Of a stretch of 64,000 nucleotides of DNA, positions 12,403 through 25,900 are shown piece after piece (within the stretch, counting starts at the first letter, position 1; each line of letters begins with the position of its first letter). The translations under genes and the position numbers were made by a program. The DNA is from Cenococcum geophilum 1.58 (lineage: Eukaryota > Ascomycota > Dothideomycetes > Gloniales > Gloniaceae): NCBI GenBank assembly GCA_001692895.1, contig KV748235.1:124001-188000 (forward strand), given 5' to 3'. Below the pieces are notes generated by a model. That model had not been told where the DNA came from, ran no database searches, and saw nothing but the letters and a program-made list of their open reading frames with translations.

Positions 12403-14520
12403 TTTTTTAATTTTTATCCATTGTATTATACTACGTACAATACTACGCATGTAGCCTTGGGCTATGGCGCTATAGTTCTATATACATAAATCCTTTCTAG
12501 GCAGCTTAATATGTACTAGTAGCTATGTCCTAGTAGTTTATAAACCCCTAAATTAGGAGTTTATAGTTTCCTAGTAAAATACTAAGATACTACAACTACT
12601 AGGGAATGAGAAAATGGTAAGAAAAACTATAAGAAATCCTAACCCCTGTCCCTGTCCTTTTGCAATTTATTTCTGTCCTTTTGCTCTCTAATATCGTTTT
12701 AAGAGCCTAGTAGGAGTTACCCCCTTCTAGAATCCTATCTGTTTTATTCTTCCATAGAATCTTCTTCGCGTACTAGTTTAGCAGCTTTAAGAGTCTCGCA
12801 GTCTTTACTATTAGCAAAGTGTTTTTCTTTACAATTAATGCAAAGAGGGGTGGTATGCTGGCAAGGCCTGCCTGTTATTATACAGGTAGAACAGGAATAG
12901 TCTTTAGATAAATATGCAGCTGCACAGTATCTATAGGCCCTAGTAGAGCACCTATCTCCTATATGGCCAAATTTTTGGCAGCTCGTACATTGCGTAGTAG
13001 GAGAGACTTTGAGGTATTTTACTACCTTAGTAGCTGTACCTGCAATTAATATCTCTTTTTACTTAAGGATTTCTTATCTTTTTTCTTCATTCTCTATAGT
13101 AAAAACTATAGAGCCAAATCTAGTCTATAGATTGTGTCTTTTTATACTAAATAAGATCTATTTAGGTAGTCCTTGTATCCTTATAGGATTAAAGGTCTTA
13201 ATTTCTTCTTTTAGAAGCTTAGAGCCTCCTTCTCCTAGGAAAGGTAGGGTAGGAACCCTATAGACTATAATTTAAATCCATGGTTCTAGTTTTTGTTCTC
13301 TTTAAAAGGTAAAGCAGTTATGCTAGATTTCCTTATATTTAACTAGGAAATCCGCATTATACTCTTCCGTAGTCGTAAGGAGGATATTTTGTTTTCCCTT
13401 AGTTCTAGCTATAGATGCTAAAACAGGTTTTTCTACTTGCAGTTTTAATGTAAATAGTTAATTAACTTTGTTTCGTATAGAGAAGGTATCTANAGGTTNG
13501 TCCTTTTGGTCNNTAATTAGGACTAGCTTTCTTTCTTATAGCTGCTTTTTCTTACTTCTAGTAGAAGTAAAAGGAGTAGGAAATAGTAGTGATGAGGAGG
13601 GTAGAGAGGACGAAGTAGGGAGGTCCTTCTTTAGCCTCTTTACGTAGGTTTTTTTAGTAGGGGCTACCTCCTTACGGAGAGCTCTTACTTCTTCGACTAG
13701 TCCTTTTAGGACATCTTTTATCTTTTCTTTTTCTTTTCCTTTTATAAAGGGGTTTTCTCCTGCTAGGATACTACGTATATAGTCCTCTAGCTGTTTAACT
13801 TGTTCCTTTTTATCTTCTTCTTTTTCTTCTTCTTTTAGCCCTTTATAGGCCTGGGTTAGGCTATCTAGAGCCTTTTATAGGTGTTGTTCTGGAGAAAGGG
13901 GAGAGAAAGATATACTAGGTATACCAGCCGTAAAAGTCCTTATTTTAGTTGTCTTTTTTATAGGTTTTTGGTTTTCTTTTTCAGTAAAAGACTAAGGATG
14001 TTCTCTTTTTTCTCCTGTCCCAAATAGGCCAGGAGAAGAAGAAGGGTTAGAAAAAGTGAATGTAGATATAGACTTATTATCACTTATTTCTATAGGAGGT
14101 TTCTTTTTAGGCCTACTGGGCCTTGGCATTTTGTGTCTTATAAGGGGGTTTTCCTAGTTTTTACTATCCTTATACCCTTTTCTCCTTATTAATCCTACTA
14201 GAAGATTTCTGGGGAGATTAGGCTAAGAGGTAGTAGAGAAACTAGCCCCTATTTTGTAGTTTTGGTATTAGTAGTAGTAGTAGTAGTTTTAGTATTCCTG
14301 TCCATGCCTCGCTTATAAGCTAAGGCCACCCTTAGAGAAAAATTTCTGTTGGGAAGAGGGGGTAAAACGATAAATAAATCCACCTCTAGCTCGCTAGGCA
14401 GTAGGAATTAGGTCTTGAAAGTTAGAAAATCGATTGTTTTTAATAGTAAGATGGGTATGCGTAAGTTTTGGAGTGTGGCGCTACCTTTTGGTAAGGTTGC
14501 ATGTGTGGTGAAGCTTTTTT
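12403..14520 (-). mobile_element. Non-LTR retrotransposon (LINE) with ORF1 only
   Basis: The element is flanked by a 12-bp target-site duplication, ctaagataactt, at 12391-12402 and 14521-14532. Its 3' end on the minus strand is A-rich (ttaaaaaaaagtt next to the duplication). The 2118-bp insert has a 5' leader (14130-14520) with a TAG/CTA trinucleotide run at about 14268-14289, then ORF1, then about 340 bp of 3' sequence. No endonuclease or reverse transcriptase is present, so it is non-autonomous or internally deleted. It is less mutated than its surroundings, with many intact CpA/TpG sites, which suggests a younger insertion. Confidence 0.85.
12744..14129 (-). pseudogene. LINE ORF1 (gag-like protein with CCHC knuckles)
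   Basis: ATG at 14129 (MPRPSRPKKKPP) to stop at 12744 is 462 codons in one phase, with a few in-frame stops. The N-terminal part is basic and Ser/Pro-rich. The middle is a charged predicted coiled coil (KGLKEEEKEEDKKEQVKQLE). The C-terminus has zinc knuckles: CTSCQKFGHIGDRC fits CX2CX4HX4C, followed by further Cys/His clusters including CINCKEKHFANSKDC. Such proteins bind the element RNA in fungal Tad-like LINEs. Ambiguous bases (N) lie at about 13493-13513. Mutations are few enough that loss of function may be recent. Confidence 0.75.
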
Positions 14521-14532
14521 CTAAGATAACTT

Positions 14533-15680
14533 AGTGGACGTTTATAGGGCTATTATATTATATTAAGGAGCATGTTTCGGTATTAGGCGTAGTATATTAT
14601 TATACCATTTATTAATAGCGTTTATGTATATATTAAGAGCTCCTAGTAGGTCTACGCCTATTAGGAAGGTTTTCAGTTTAGGGCTTAAAGATTTAATAAG
14701 GCTATTAACTAGTGCAGAGTTATTCTAGCCAGTTTCCTTTGCGTAATGATTAAATTTGGAGAAGTATACTAGGAAACTCTTCGTTCCTTAAGCTATATAG
14801 TTATCTTTCTCTAAGCAGTAGCTTAGCGGTTTAGATCCCTGTATATAGCTTTAAGAAGTATAACTAGGCTTTATACTAAGTTTAGTTAGAGGGGTTTAAT
14901 AAGGTTAGCTACCTCTTCTCCTAGTTAACTTAGGGCGTAGTAAAGTTAGTTAGCTTTAGTTAGGTAATAGTTAGCATTACTAATTAGCTTATACTTAAGC
15001 TAGCTTAGGAATAATTAGAGCTCTTACTGTTTATATAAGGGTTATTTTGGCCCTTACTTGGCTGTATTACTTAGGGGCTTTTAGGGGTCGCTAAAGCTAG
15101 CCTTTAGCTAGCCCTTAGTACCTCCTTATAAGCACCTTAGGCTTATAGCCCTTCTCTCCTTATTAGTTCGTCTCTCTCTATACTTAGGCTATTGCCTACC
15201 CTTATTACTATATCGTCCTCTTCCATCAACTCTCCTTATAACTTATACTTGGCTTACCTACTCCCTACCATATACCCTAGTAATGTGCCTTATAGTTTAC
15301 TAGTAAATACTAGAGGGTCAGGTAATTATTTAGATTGTTATAGTATAGTAGCCGGTTTAGGGTAAATAGCTATTATAGGTTTAGGGCTTACGTTCTATAT
15401 ATTTATCTCTAGGGATAGTATTCGGTCTTAAGGCCCTAATATAGGTATTTTAAGAGTACGGATTTCTTCTTGGAGGTTTTTAATTAGGTGCCGGTGTCGT
15501 GCTTCTTATTTAGCTTATTAATAATTTAAAGTGGCTTAGTTTTATATAAGGGCGTCTATAAAAGACTTTTATATCTTTACTAGTTATTTTTAGAGTTTAG
15601 ATATAATACTAGTGGCTATTATAGGGGTTTTAGGGTCGTTCTATATTTTAGAGGTAGTCTATAAAGTTAATATAATATAG
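14533..15680 (-). pseudogene. gag, 5' portion, of the minus-strand gypsy-2 relative
   Basis: Translation downstream of the LTR gives gag-like sequence. The clearest piece is near 14560-14830: YCLEKDNYIAQGTKSFLVYF, then ALVNSLIKSLSPKLKTFLIG and INAINKWYNNILRLIP. This is the pattern of the gypsy capsid domain. It is interrupted by RIP-type stops and by the LINE, and continues at 12212-12402. Confidence 0.6.
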
Positions 15681-16050
15681 TATTACGGAGTAAGTATAAG
15701 CGACGATAATATATAGTAAAGTAGATATTATTAAGCTATGTATATAAACTGTGTAATAAAATTAAACGTTATATAAGGAAAAAAGGTAAAAAAAAATAGG
15801 AAGAAAAGGTACATATTATGGACTTAATTGCTTAGTTAATATATATATAGAGCAGAATAGGATTTAGGTAGTAGTCCTAGCAGAACTTAGTAGAACTTAG
15901 TAGAACTTAGTAGAATATAGCAGAATACGGCAAATTGCTATTAGATTGCTATAGATTGCGGCAAATTACAGTCTTATAGTTGGTCTTTAGTTACTAAGTT
16001 AGTGGAAATATATAGACGTATATAAGGTGTTATAGTAGTGTCCTATAATA
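15681..16050 (-). repeat. 5' LTR of the minus-strand gypsy-2 relative
   Basis: It reads as the reverse complement of 11854-12211. Differences are mostly transitions plus a small indel near the start. Its outer end abuts gag sequence of a different family (gypsy-A) at 16051. Confidence 0.8.
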
Positions 16051-19000
16051 AATAGGGCGCTTATAGTATAGTATAAACAGGGACTTAAGGTAAAAATCTA
16101 GGACGTAATTATCCTAATAGAAGATGCGGATACCCTAAGGGAACTAATTAACTAAGCAATTAAGATTAATAATAGGATTTATTAAAGGGAGCAGGCTAAA
16201 AAAGGTTAGGATAGAGTTTTATAGTTATATAAGGCGTAAAGCACGCATTAACTAAGTTAGAAATTATAGAATAGCGAGCTAGAGCTAATAGACCTAAGCA
16301 GTACTAAAGAGTATCTCTTAGCACGTTAGGGTCCGTAGACAAAGTAGCCGGTACGCGAACACTAGAATTAAAAGTACGCGTATAGTCATGGAGCTTTAAT
16401 CTTATTAATTCTATTGGCTAGCTCTTATCGATAACCTACAGACCCAAATCAACGTGCTAAGGGATAGAAGTAAACAACTATAGAAACCCAGAGGACAAGG
16501 TTTAAGTAATTAAAGGTTTAAGAAGTAAAGGCTAAACTAGGGATCTTAGCAGCAAAAGATATTTAGGCGGACTCTATAATAAGAAAAATAGTTTAAAGAA
16601 GGAGCTTATATAAATTATAGAAAATAAGGTTATTTCACTAAAGACCATAAAGATAATTAGAGAAACTATATAATAAGGGGAACTAGACTAGTAGATAATA
16701 TACACATATAGAGAGATAATAGTGTACTATAAGGAACCGAAGAGTATTTAATTAAAAGTTTTGCGCTTTATTATAATAATACTTACTAAATTTATAAAGA
16801 CGTTTAGTATGGCGCAAGCTATTAGCTATAGGAGCTAAAATTATTAAAGTTTAGAGGAACTAATAAACTATCTTATAAATTAGATATTAAGGATAATAAA
16901 TTTAATATAGGCGAAATATTTAGTAATAATAAGGTAATAAAGGTAGTTTACTAGGAGTATATAAACCTTAGAAATGTTATAATAGAGGTAGAAGTTAAAT
17001 CCACTATAGAGAAAGGATTAATAATGGGGATTAAAACTCTATTAGATATAATATTTATCACTTTATAAAATATAAGAGAAGTAAAATAGTAAACTACTTT
17101 AGTACTTAATAAAGGCAAAAAGCTAAAGGCTTAAGATTCTTAAGATAAGATAAAAGATGCTTAAGATTCCTAAGACGGGATAAGATAAGCTTAAGGACCT
17201 ATAATAGACGATAGCCAATAGAGCAGAGCAGTGGCTTGGTTTAGTAATATATAAATAAGTATAGGGAGAGAATTCCTAGGGACTTAAGACTTTAAAAAGT
17301 AAGTAAGAGTACCCATAATAGGTAAATAAAGTATTTAGCCTTAGAGTTAAACAGCTAATACTAAAATTATAAAGTTTACGGATCTAAAGGATCCTATAGC
17401 TAGATGTAGACTAAAAGAAGACTAAAAAGGATTTAAGAATTAAATTAAAGCGTAGTAAGAATAAAAAGGCTACTAAGGGTTAAGAACACTAGGCAGACTA
17501 AGGGTTAGAGTACCTATATAAAGAATTACTAATAGGCTAAGAGTAGGCACGCTAAGAGTAAAGTAGCTTAAAAAATTAGAATAAGAAGAGGACTTAGGGG
17601 TTCTAACTAGATTTAAAGAACGGTATACTAAAGGTTGTAATAATATAGTAATAATAAGATATTTTCTTATAGATAGATTGTATACGCTTACGGAGCTATA
17701 CTAAAAGTAGTATAGGCAGCAATATAATAATAAGTAAGAAGACTTTTATATATAGCTAGATAAAAGAGTTATTTAAGACTAAGTAATTATAAAAAAACGT
17801 ATAAGTTATATTAAAGGAACATTAATTATAATGTTAAGAAATCTAGAGGAAAGATTAGAGGACTAAAAAAGTAAAAGGTAAATTATAGTACCTACAAATA
17901 AGAGACTAGCGTTTAGATTAGCTAGATAAAGGTTTAAACTTAAGAATAAAAATAAGCTAAGAGTTAACCTAAAGCACTTAGCGTATTATATATTAGTATA
18001 AATTGCGTATATAAATAATATATACGATATATATAAAAATCTATAAAAAAAAAATTTAGAAGTACCCTATAAGAATATATTAGGCGCTAGATAAGCAATA
18101 ATATAGAAATGCTAAGTATATATATAGATAGCATCTAATAGAAGTTTAGGGATTAGGAGATTTAATACTTTAACTAAAAAGATTCCTTACGGAAAAATAC
18201 TTAGACGAATAATAGTAGTGGAAATACTTAGAGAATATATATTTATAGTATATTAAGGATAAAAAGCGAACTAGGTATTAGCTAAAGAGTAAGCTAAGTA
18301 TATAAGGATTAAGTAGCTAATAGTTAGGAAAAGTAAAGGCCTATAAAACTAGAGGGAACTAGTAATAGAGCCTTAGGCCCTTAAAGGGATTTAAGGATAA
18401 TACCTAAACTTATAAGTTAATTAGTAAGATTAATAGTTTAAAGCACTAATAGATAGTAAAGTAATAAGAAACTATATATTACTAATAGTAGTTAAGTAAA
18501 TAGAACTATCTTATAGATAGAAGGAGCATCCTTACCTACTAGTTATAATTTTAGGAGATCTAATAACCTATAGAGGAGGTATTATTAATCTTAAAATAGG
18601 ACCTATTTAGATAACTATTAAAGGAAGATAAATTAAAATATCTTTTAATATCCTACTATTAGGGATGCCTTAGTTATAGGAGTATAATCTAAAAATTGAT
18701 TAAGTAATAGGTTAGGTTAATATAACGTAAGAGACGTATAATAACTAAGTTAGTATAGTATTAAGTTAGAGCAATATATAAGGAAACAGAGAAAGGGTTA
18801 TCCTATATACTAAAGAGATACTATAAGTATAGCAAAAAAACTATAGAGCCTAGAAAATAAAATGCTATTAGAGTATATAGCATAGGACTATAAAATAAAA
18901 TTAGAACTGGGAATAAGTCTAAAGTTCTTTTTAATCTATAAGTTAACTAAAGAAGAGTTAAGAGCACTTAAAGAGTTTATCTAGGAAATTTTATAAAAGG

Positions 19001-19420
19001 GATATATTAAACTATTATAGTTATTAATAGGTTATCTAGTACTATTCGTACTAAAGAAAAATAGAAAACTTAGATTATATATTAACTATAAATAGTTAAA
19101 TAGTATTATCAGAAAGGATAGGTATCTTTTACCCTTAATTAGCGAAATCTAAGATCAGATAGGTAATATATAAATCTTTATAAAGATAAATCTAAAATAG
19201 GCGTACTATTAGATTAGGATTAAGGAAAGCAATAAATAAAAGGCAGCCTTTAGGTTAAAGGAGGGACTATATAAGCTATTAGTTATATAATTCAGACTTA
19301 TAAATGCACTAGCAACGTTTTAGAAGCGAATTAATAGTATATTAGAAGAACACCTTAATAAGTTTATTATGGCATATTTTGATATTATTATTATTTACTT
19401 AATAACTAAGGAAGAATATA
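16051..19420 (+). pseudogene. gypsy-A copy 1: gag, protease and start of reverse transcriptase
   Basis: Gag begins mid-domain: IQDVIILIEDADTLRELINQ near 16100, matching the end of a gypsy capsid. Gag continues to about 17650. The protease lies near 18440-18720, and RT from about 18900 (RLYINYKQLNSII near 19070, then FIMAYFDIIIIYLITKEEY near 19365-19415). The frame is cut at 19420 by the LTR end of the minus-strand gypsy-A element. The 5' end is cut by the gypsy-2-type LTR at 16050. This copy is the reference for reading the inversion at 32459-40440. Confidence 0.75.
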
Positions 19421-19840
19421 TGTAACGAAGCCTTGTAGCAGGAACTACGGTAGACTTATTAATAGGCTAGGTATATAGGTAAATAAAAAGTCAATAACGT
19501 AATAATAACTAGTAGAGTAGTTGCCTAATAGATTAACTCTAATTATATTCTAAGAATTACTATAAGGAAGGAACTATCTAGGTAGGGACTAAGGGTCCTT
19601 AAATATATAACCGTACTCCTATAAAATCCTTCTTATACGTAATATATATATGCTTTATCTACTCTATTACGGATTATATAAATTATATAAATTATATAGA
19701 TTACGTTATATAACCTTAGTTACTATTCCTTATTATATAACTCTATTAGCTCTATTCTAGACTATATTTAAATTAACTAACTAGCTTTTTCTAACTCCTC
19801 TTTAAGTAGTTATAATATTATACTTAAAGCGTCCGTAACA
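19421..19840 (-). repeat. 3' LTR of gypsy-A copy 2
   Basis: On the minus strand it starts TGTTACGGACGC after a purine tract (agagagaagggagatag) and ends CTTCGTTACA at 19421. It is 420 bp and homologous to the plus-strand LTR 42906-43326. Confidence 0.85.
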
Positions 19841-19862
19841 CTATCTCCCTTCTCTCTATTTT

Positions 19863-20554
19863 TATTTTTAAAGATTCTTAGCATCTTTAGGTTATTTACT
19901 AAAGGTATAATATCTATCTAATTAATTTAGTTAATATTATTGCTTATTATATCTAAAGCAATTTCTTCTTCCTTAACTGCTTATTATACTCACACTATCG
20001 CTATAATATTATCTCTTAGTAAGATTATACCATCTTTATATTCTTGCTGTTTAAAAGAGGGGTTAGTTTATATTACGTTAGCGAACCTATTTTCGCAATA
20101 ACTATCCTTTTATTTAGAGTGTACTAAAGCGAATATTTATTTATCTTATAACGTTTACTCTGTCTCTAATGCTAAATATATATAACCTATTACTTTTAAT
20201 AGTTGTCTAGTTCCCTAATTAATTTGTCTTAGGGTTTTATATTTAATTTACTACTACATAGCTAAATAATAAACTGTTTATTGCTTTAGCGGAATTACGC
20301 TATTCTTAGAATGCTAAACGGGAGGCTGCTAATACTTAGTAACGGGCCCTTAAGTCTTATCTGGCGGCGTCCACTTAGTTAATCCGTCTTAAAAAAGTTC
20401 GTAAAAAGGTCCGTTTTAAGGAGTAGAAACTAGTAGAATAATGTTTATAAAAACTTAGTAATAAAAAAACGGATTCTCTTCTAACTAAGAAGGAAATAAA
20501 TCTAAGTAGTTTAGCAACTGCTCTTCTTAGGTTCCCCCTTAGGTAACTTATTTT
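19863..20554 (-). other. Region between chromodomain and LTR of gypsy-A
   Basis: The minus strand shows a possible charged helical tail, but RIP stops prevent a clear reading. The same region of another copy lies at 42560-42905. No recognised domain was found. Confidence 0.4.
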
Positions 20555-22200
20555 TTATTAATACTGCCTAACCTAATCTCTTTTAATACTTCTGTACCTT
20601 TTCTATAGCGTTTTTTAGATTCTCTAGTAGTTTCTAGGTAATCTTAGTATGGCCTATTTACTTTACTTTATACTATATTTTATTATTAACGTCCTTATAA
20701 CTAATAATCTTTAAAACTTACTATTTATCCTTTTTTTATTCTCTGTACGTATCTACTTTATAAACTAGTATCTTAATATTCCCGTATACTAGTTCTAGTA
20801 TTATAATATACTATATAGGGTAGATCTTTATTTTAGCTAATAGGTTTAACTTAAACGTAACTAGTAAAATCCTTTATATAACTTTAAAAGGTCCTAGTCT
20901 AACATAGTCTAACTTCTTACTTAGTCGTCGACTTTTAAAAATTTTGTATAGTAGCTATGCTTTATCTCCCTCCTTAAAATCTAGTCCTTTAGCATTATAG
21001 TACCTTTTTATTCTCTTTTATACTTTCTTTACTAATTCCATAAAGTCTACATAAAGATTTATTAACGTCTTTATTCTTTCTTTAGCTATATTACTCGTTT
21101 TCTTTACTTATTATAGTAACAACGATATTCTTAGCTTATATCTATAATTTGCCTTAAATAGTAATATGCCTATTCCTTCTTATAGTGTTGCATTATATAT
21201 AAACTATATAACTAATAATAGCAATACCCAATTATTCTGTATATAGTTAACATAATATCTTAGATACTGCTCTAGCGTCTAATTTAGTCTCTCTATTTAA
21301 CCGTCTGTCTACGGATAATATATAGTAGAAGTTACTACTTAAACTTTTTGCTCCGCTAAGAATACCTCTTAAAATGCTACTATAAATCTTAAATCTCTAT
21401 CCAATATAATTTTACTTAGTGCTCCATGTCTTATAAACACTTCTTTAATATAGATTCTAGCAATATCCTCCGCTAAGATTTCTTTTATATATACTATAAA
21501 GTAGCCCTACTTTATAAGCTTATCTACTATTACTAAGATCGCGTTATAATCTTATCTGGTAATAGGATCTTTTAATTTTAGTAACTTAATAATAAAGTCC
21601 CATAATATAACCTCCTATAGTCTTTTTAGTATTTTAATAAGTTATAGCCCTCCGTATAGCTTATACCTTATTAATTTATTTCTTTAGCAATCTAAATATT
21701 CCTTTATAACTTTTCGCGCTAAGCCCTAAATTCTATTAATAATATACTCCTCTTAGAGTCTTAACACTAAGCCCATAGCTCTATTATATTCTTAAGTTAA
21801 TCCCTTATAGAAATCTTCTATAAAATGCTCTACTATGCTTCTTAGGATATACTTCGCTTCTCTATACTTATATAGTATTTCTTTTTCTAGATGTTTTAAC
21901 TGTTCCTCTAATTATACTTTAAAGATTCTCTATACTTAAAAGCCTCTTAGTGTCTTATAAACTCTTTCTAGTTTATTATCCTCTTAAGTTGCTACTAGCT
22001 TAGGGTAATTATACCTAATTAATCTATCCTTATCTCGGCGTAGCATTACTCCTAATAGTTTCTTATTATTTTATAGTTTAGCCTTTCTACTAAGTGCATC
22101 TACTCTTAAAATTTTAGTTCCCTTAATATACTAAATCTTGAAATAGTATTCTATAAGCATCTCTACCAAATTCTTTTATTATTAGGAACCCCGTTAGGTT
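20555..22200 (-). pseudogene. gypsy-A copy 2: end of RNase H, integrase, chromodomain
   Basis: The integrase core is clear: FIRHGALSKIILDRDLRF near 21440, then VTSTIYYP.TDGQTERLNQTLEQ near 21300 (one stop), then a long C-terminal arm. A chromodomain-like block follows near 20560-20690 (VKQIGYTKIT followed by LENLKNAIEKVQKYQK). The 5' end joins 28526 once copia-1 and one copy of its target duplication are removed. Confidence 0.75.
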
Positions 22201-22205
22201 CTTAT
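22201..22205. repeat. Target-site duplication of copia-1, left copy
   Basis: cttat here matches cttat at 28521-28525, directly outside the two LTRs. Confidence 0.85.
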
Positions 22206-22424
22206 TATATAATTACAGCACCTAGTATACGAATGCGTATTTACGCATTCGTGCACCAACTACCTACGTGCTGACTAATTAGGGGGGGGGGCGCGTCAGT
22301 ATATAGACTACGTAGTCTACCTTAATAGAATCGAAAGTCACCATCATCTAAAAGAGCATACGATACTATACGTATTTCGTGCCCCTAGATCTGACTCACT
22401 CGTGCTATTAAGTTAGTACGAACA
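22206..22424 (+). repeat. 5' LTR of copia-1
   Basis: It begins tatataatta (ancestral TG start) and ends gaaca. Near its start is a palindrome with arms ACGAACGCGT and ACGCGTTCGT, intact in the 3' LTR and changed by a transition in each arm here. A run of about ten G follows. Confidence 0.85.
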
Positions 22425-22930
22425 CTGATCAGTGAGCACGCACAGATTAGCAATTACTCGACACCTCCTACCGAGCGATACACGACAGCAACCACCCGTT
22501 TAGACTCCTAGTACGACCTACTAGAAGGTTGGAAGTTAGGGATTACGGACTTATCTCCAACTCTATATACTTATTTAAGTCTTAGTATGGTTTACTAGAA
22601 GTATAATAGACGCAAATATAGACCTGTACAGAACCCCTACCCTTAAACCTCGAACCCCTATTCCTACTATACCTCCCCTAACCTCCCTTTAGACCCCTTA
22701 TGGAGACCCCTTACCCTTCTACAAACTGTTACGGACCCGTCAATTACCTTTACGGACCGTTACAAAACCTTTTACCCTTCCGCGAACTGTTACGGACCCG
22801 CTAACCGCCTTTACGGACTACTATAAGACCTCTCCTACCTACTACGTACTATACTATATAATATAGTATGGCAGACCTAAGAAAGCAAGTCAATAAAGGT
22901 TAGGAAAAGTAAAGGTAGGGAGTTGACCTT
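22425..22930 (+). other. copia-1 leader
   Basis: This is noncoding sequence between LTR and gag. It contains two copies of a block reading aactgttacggacccg followed by a pyrimidine-rich stretch and ctttacgga (about 22729-22755 and 22787-22815). No gene was seen. Confidence 0.6.
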
Positions 22931-25900
22931 ATGTCTATACCTGATGTTAATAACTATATTAAATTTAAAGTTCTTAAATATGAATATTTTAAGCTTATAA
23001 ACGTTGACCTATAGGAGCAATACTAGGAAGACTTTGTGGACTTTATAGAAGCTATCTTTAAAGTATACAACTCTACTACTATCTGTAACCTACGGACCCT
23101 CTTATATAACTAAGGTATATAGGTTAAAAGGAATAAACAAGTTACTATTATATAGTCCTTATATAACACAATACATAAAAAGGACTAAACGGAATGGACT
23201 AAAGAGGAAATCCTAGACTAGTTCTAAGAAATTAAGGAACTCTTTACTTCTTCTAAACTTAATATAATTGCTGGCCTTATACCTGACCTACTTAACCAAA
23301 TTCGTCCTATAAACCTAAGTAGTCTTAGAATTAATCTTACTGGCTAAAGTATACCTAGTACTTAAGTTACGGACCGCAATACCCCCGCAACCCAAATTAT
23401 AGACTATAATACCCCTACAAACTAAAATACAGACTAAACCCCTTCCGTTATTCAAGTTATAGATCTATAAGCTATATATCCGCAAGCTATATATCCGTAA
23501 GTTATAGATCCGTAAACTACCTAAGTAAAGACCTATGGCAAGGAGCTAGCTAACCTAGCTAAGCTCTATACTGACGAATCCAAGTATAGCAGTAAAAACA
23601 ACAATTTTGACTTTAAACTAACTATCTTTACGGACCTCTGCCAGAAGGCTAATATTCCTAAATAGGAATTTAGCCAAGCCTACTCTACTATACTGCGCGG
23701 TCTAGCACTTGACTACTACTACACCAACCTTAAGAGTAATCCCCTTAGTGTTCCCTTTAATAAGCTATGCGAAGCTACCCGTAACTACTTTAAAGGACCG
23801 GAATATAGGCGTGATATCCTTACCTAATGGAATGCAACCAAGCTACGGACCGTAATTAACAAGAACACTAAAAAATCGACTATAGAGTACCTGTAAATTC
23901 TCATTAAAGACCTCTGGCACCTATAGCACGGCCTTAACGTTAAGCTTTAAATAGACGACTTCCTGTATAATAAACTTATTACGGCCTACTAGGAAGTAGA
24001 GCCCTATAAGTACGCCTATTATAAGCCTATAGATACCTTAGCTGGCCTTATTAATAATCTACGCTCCTCTATTATAACGTATAAAGTCTTAAACCCACTA
24101 GGCAGCACTTAAGCCTTTATTACGGATATTTAATATCCGTAAACAGACTTAGACGTCTACTTTACAGACCGCCGCTACCGCCAGTAGCACCCGTACCGAC
24201 TAAGTCCTACCCGTAACCCCTACAGTAACCCCCATATAAAAGTATACCCCTATAGACGAACTAGCTAGAAGTGCTTTATGTGCGGTAAGGAAGGATATTA
24301 GTCTATAAGGTATACCTAGGAAGAATATAACAAGTCTAGGAAGAGACTTAATAGCTGTATTAACCAGTTCATTTTAGAATACGAAGGAAAGAAAGTAGAA
24401 AAGCCCCCTAATAAGTTAATAGAAGCCCTTATAATTGACTTTAACTTAAATACTTAGGAATAAGAGACCTTAGAGACATTCCTAACTACTTTTAGACCTT
24501 TTACGGATAGCTAAGCCTTTAATATTACAACCGTATTAGCCGACCGTTCCTTTATACACTTAGTTACGCCCAAAAACTATTCTATAAGCACCCCTATTAC
24601 GGATGTTATAGATTATAAGCAGGACCTATTTGCATATATCACTATAAAACGCTATACCCCTAAGGAATTCTACGGTGTTATAATCGATATAGGTGCCTCT
24701 AAGAAGTCTACCGTAGGCTATGGATAATACCTTATATATAGGACCACCACAAATAATAATACGGACATTAATATTACGCAAACTAGGGCTATAAACGTCT
24801 AATTCGGCATTAGCTTAACCGCATTAATTGGATTAGTTAAAGTTAAGACTCTAATTGGCCTAGTTAACTTCCACGTAGTAAAAGCGGACACTCCCTTCCT
24901 ACTCTATCTTATAGATATGGATAGGTTATAGGTATACTACAATAATATTACAAACACCCTAATTGGCCCCGTAACTACCCTAGGAAGTAAGCATATTACC
25001 CTGCCAATTATATAACGATTTAGACACCCGTTCCTTATATAGGGAGAGACTTTATAGACCTACATTTAGGAATCTTTTAACTATAACCCGTGCTACCTTA
25101 CTAGTACGGAAATCCACTGCCTATACCGCCGTTTCGGCTATCTATTAGCTAAAAAGCTGTATAGAGTCCTTAAATACTCTAGACACGACAATATTAATAG
25201 GAAGGTAATTAACCACCTAACTAAATACTGCTCCTTTTGCTAGAAATACGGACGTTCCCTAGGCCGATTTAAGTTTACCCTTTATAAAGACCTTAACTTT
25301 AACCACTTAGTATACGTAGACATTATATACATTAACGGCAGCCTAGTATTATATATAATTAACGAGGTAATCCACTATTAAGCTGCCTGTTGGCTGTAAA
25401 ATATATCCGTAAAATACACTTAGGATATTTTACGGACCTACTAGATTAACATATACGTTAGACTCCCTGAGTATATTACCTATAACGCTAGTAGGAACTT
25501 TATCAGCAAGGAATTCCAGTAGTATGCTACGGCTATAGCTATATTAACAAAAGCTGTCCTAATTAAGGCATATTAGTCCGTTGGGCTTATTAAGCAAGCT
25601 TACCTAGCCTTATAGAGAGCTTACTAGATTATTATGGACGAATATAAAGACATCTAAAAGGAACTAGCTCTATAGATGGCCGTAAAAGCTATTAACGACA
25701 CCGCTGGCCTTAACGGACTAGTACCCACCTTCTTGGTTTATAGAGCTTATTTAAGGATAAGCAACCTAGGCCCTCCTGCCCTGGCTATTACGGAACGAGC
25801 AGCTGCAATATAGAAGGCGATAGCTGAGATAGTTAAGCTACGGGCTAAATAAACTATTAATAATGCCCTGCACTACCGCAACGGACCTAATACAACCTTA

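Larger units (their letters stand above)
12212..16050 (-). mobile_element. Minus-strand relative of gypsy-2 (5' LTR and gag only), split by a LINE
   Basis: Reading the minus strand from 16050, there is an LTR of the gypsy-2 family, then gag, then the LINE insertion at 12403-14520, then the end of gag with a zinc-knuckle remnant. The element stops at about 12212 against the 3' LTR of gypsy-2. Nothing of its pol is present. Confidence 0.75.

Noticed and set aside
13009..13263. Plus-strand 84-codon frame in the LINE
   Set aside because: It lies antisense to ORF1, whose zinc knuckles are on the minus strand.
14268..14289. TAG trinucleotide run as a separate microsatellite locus
   Set aside because: It lies in the 5' leader of the LINE and moved with it; not an independent feature.
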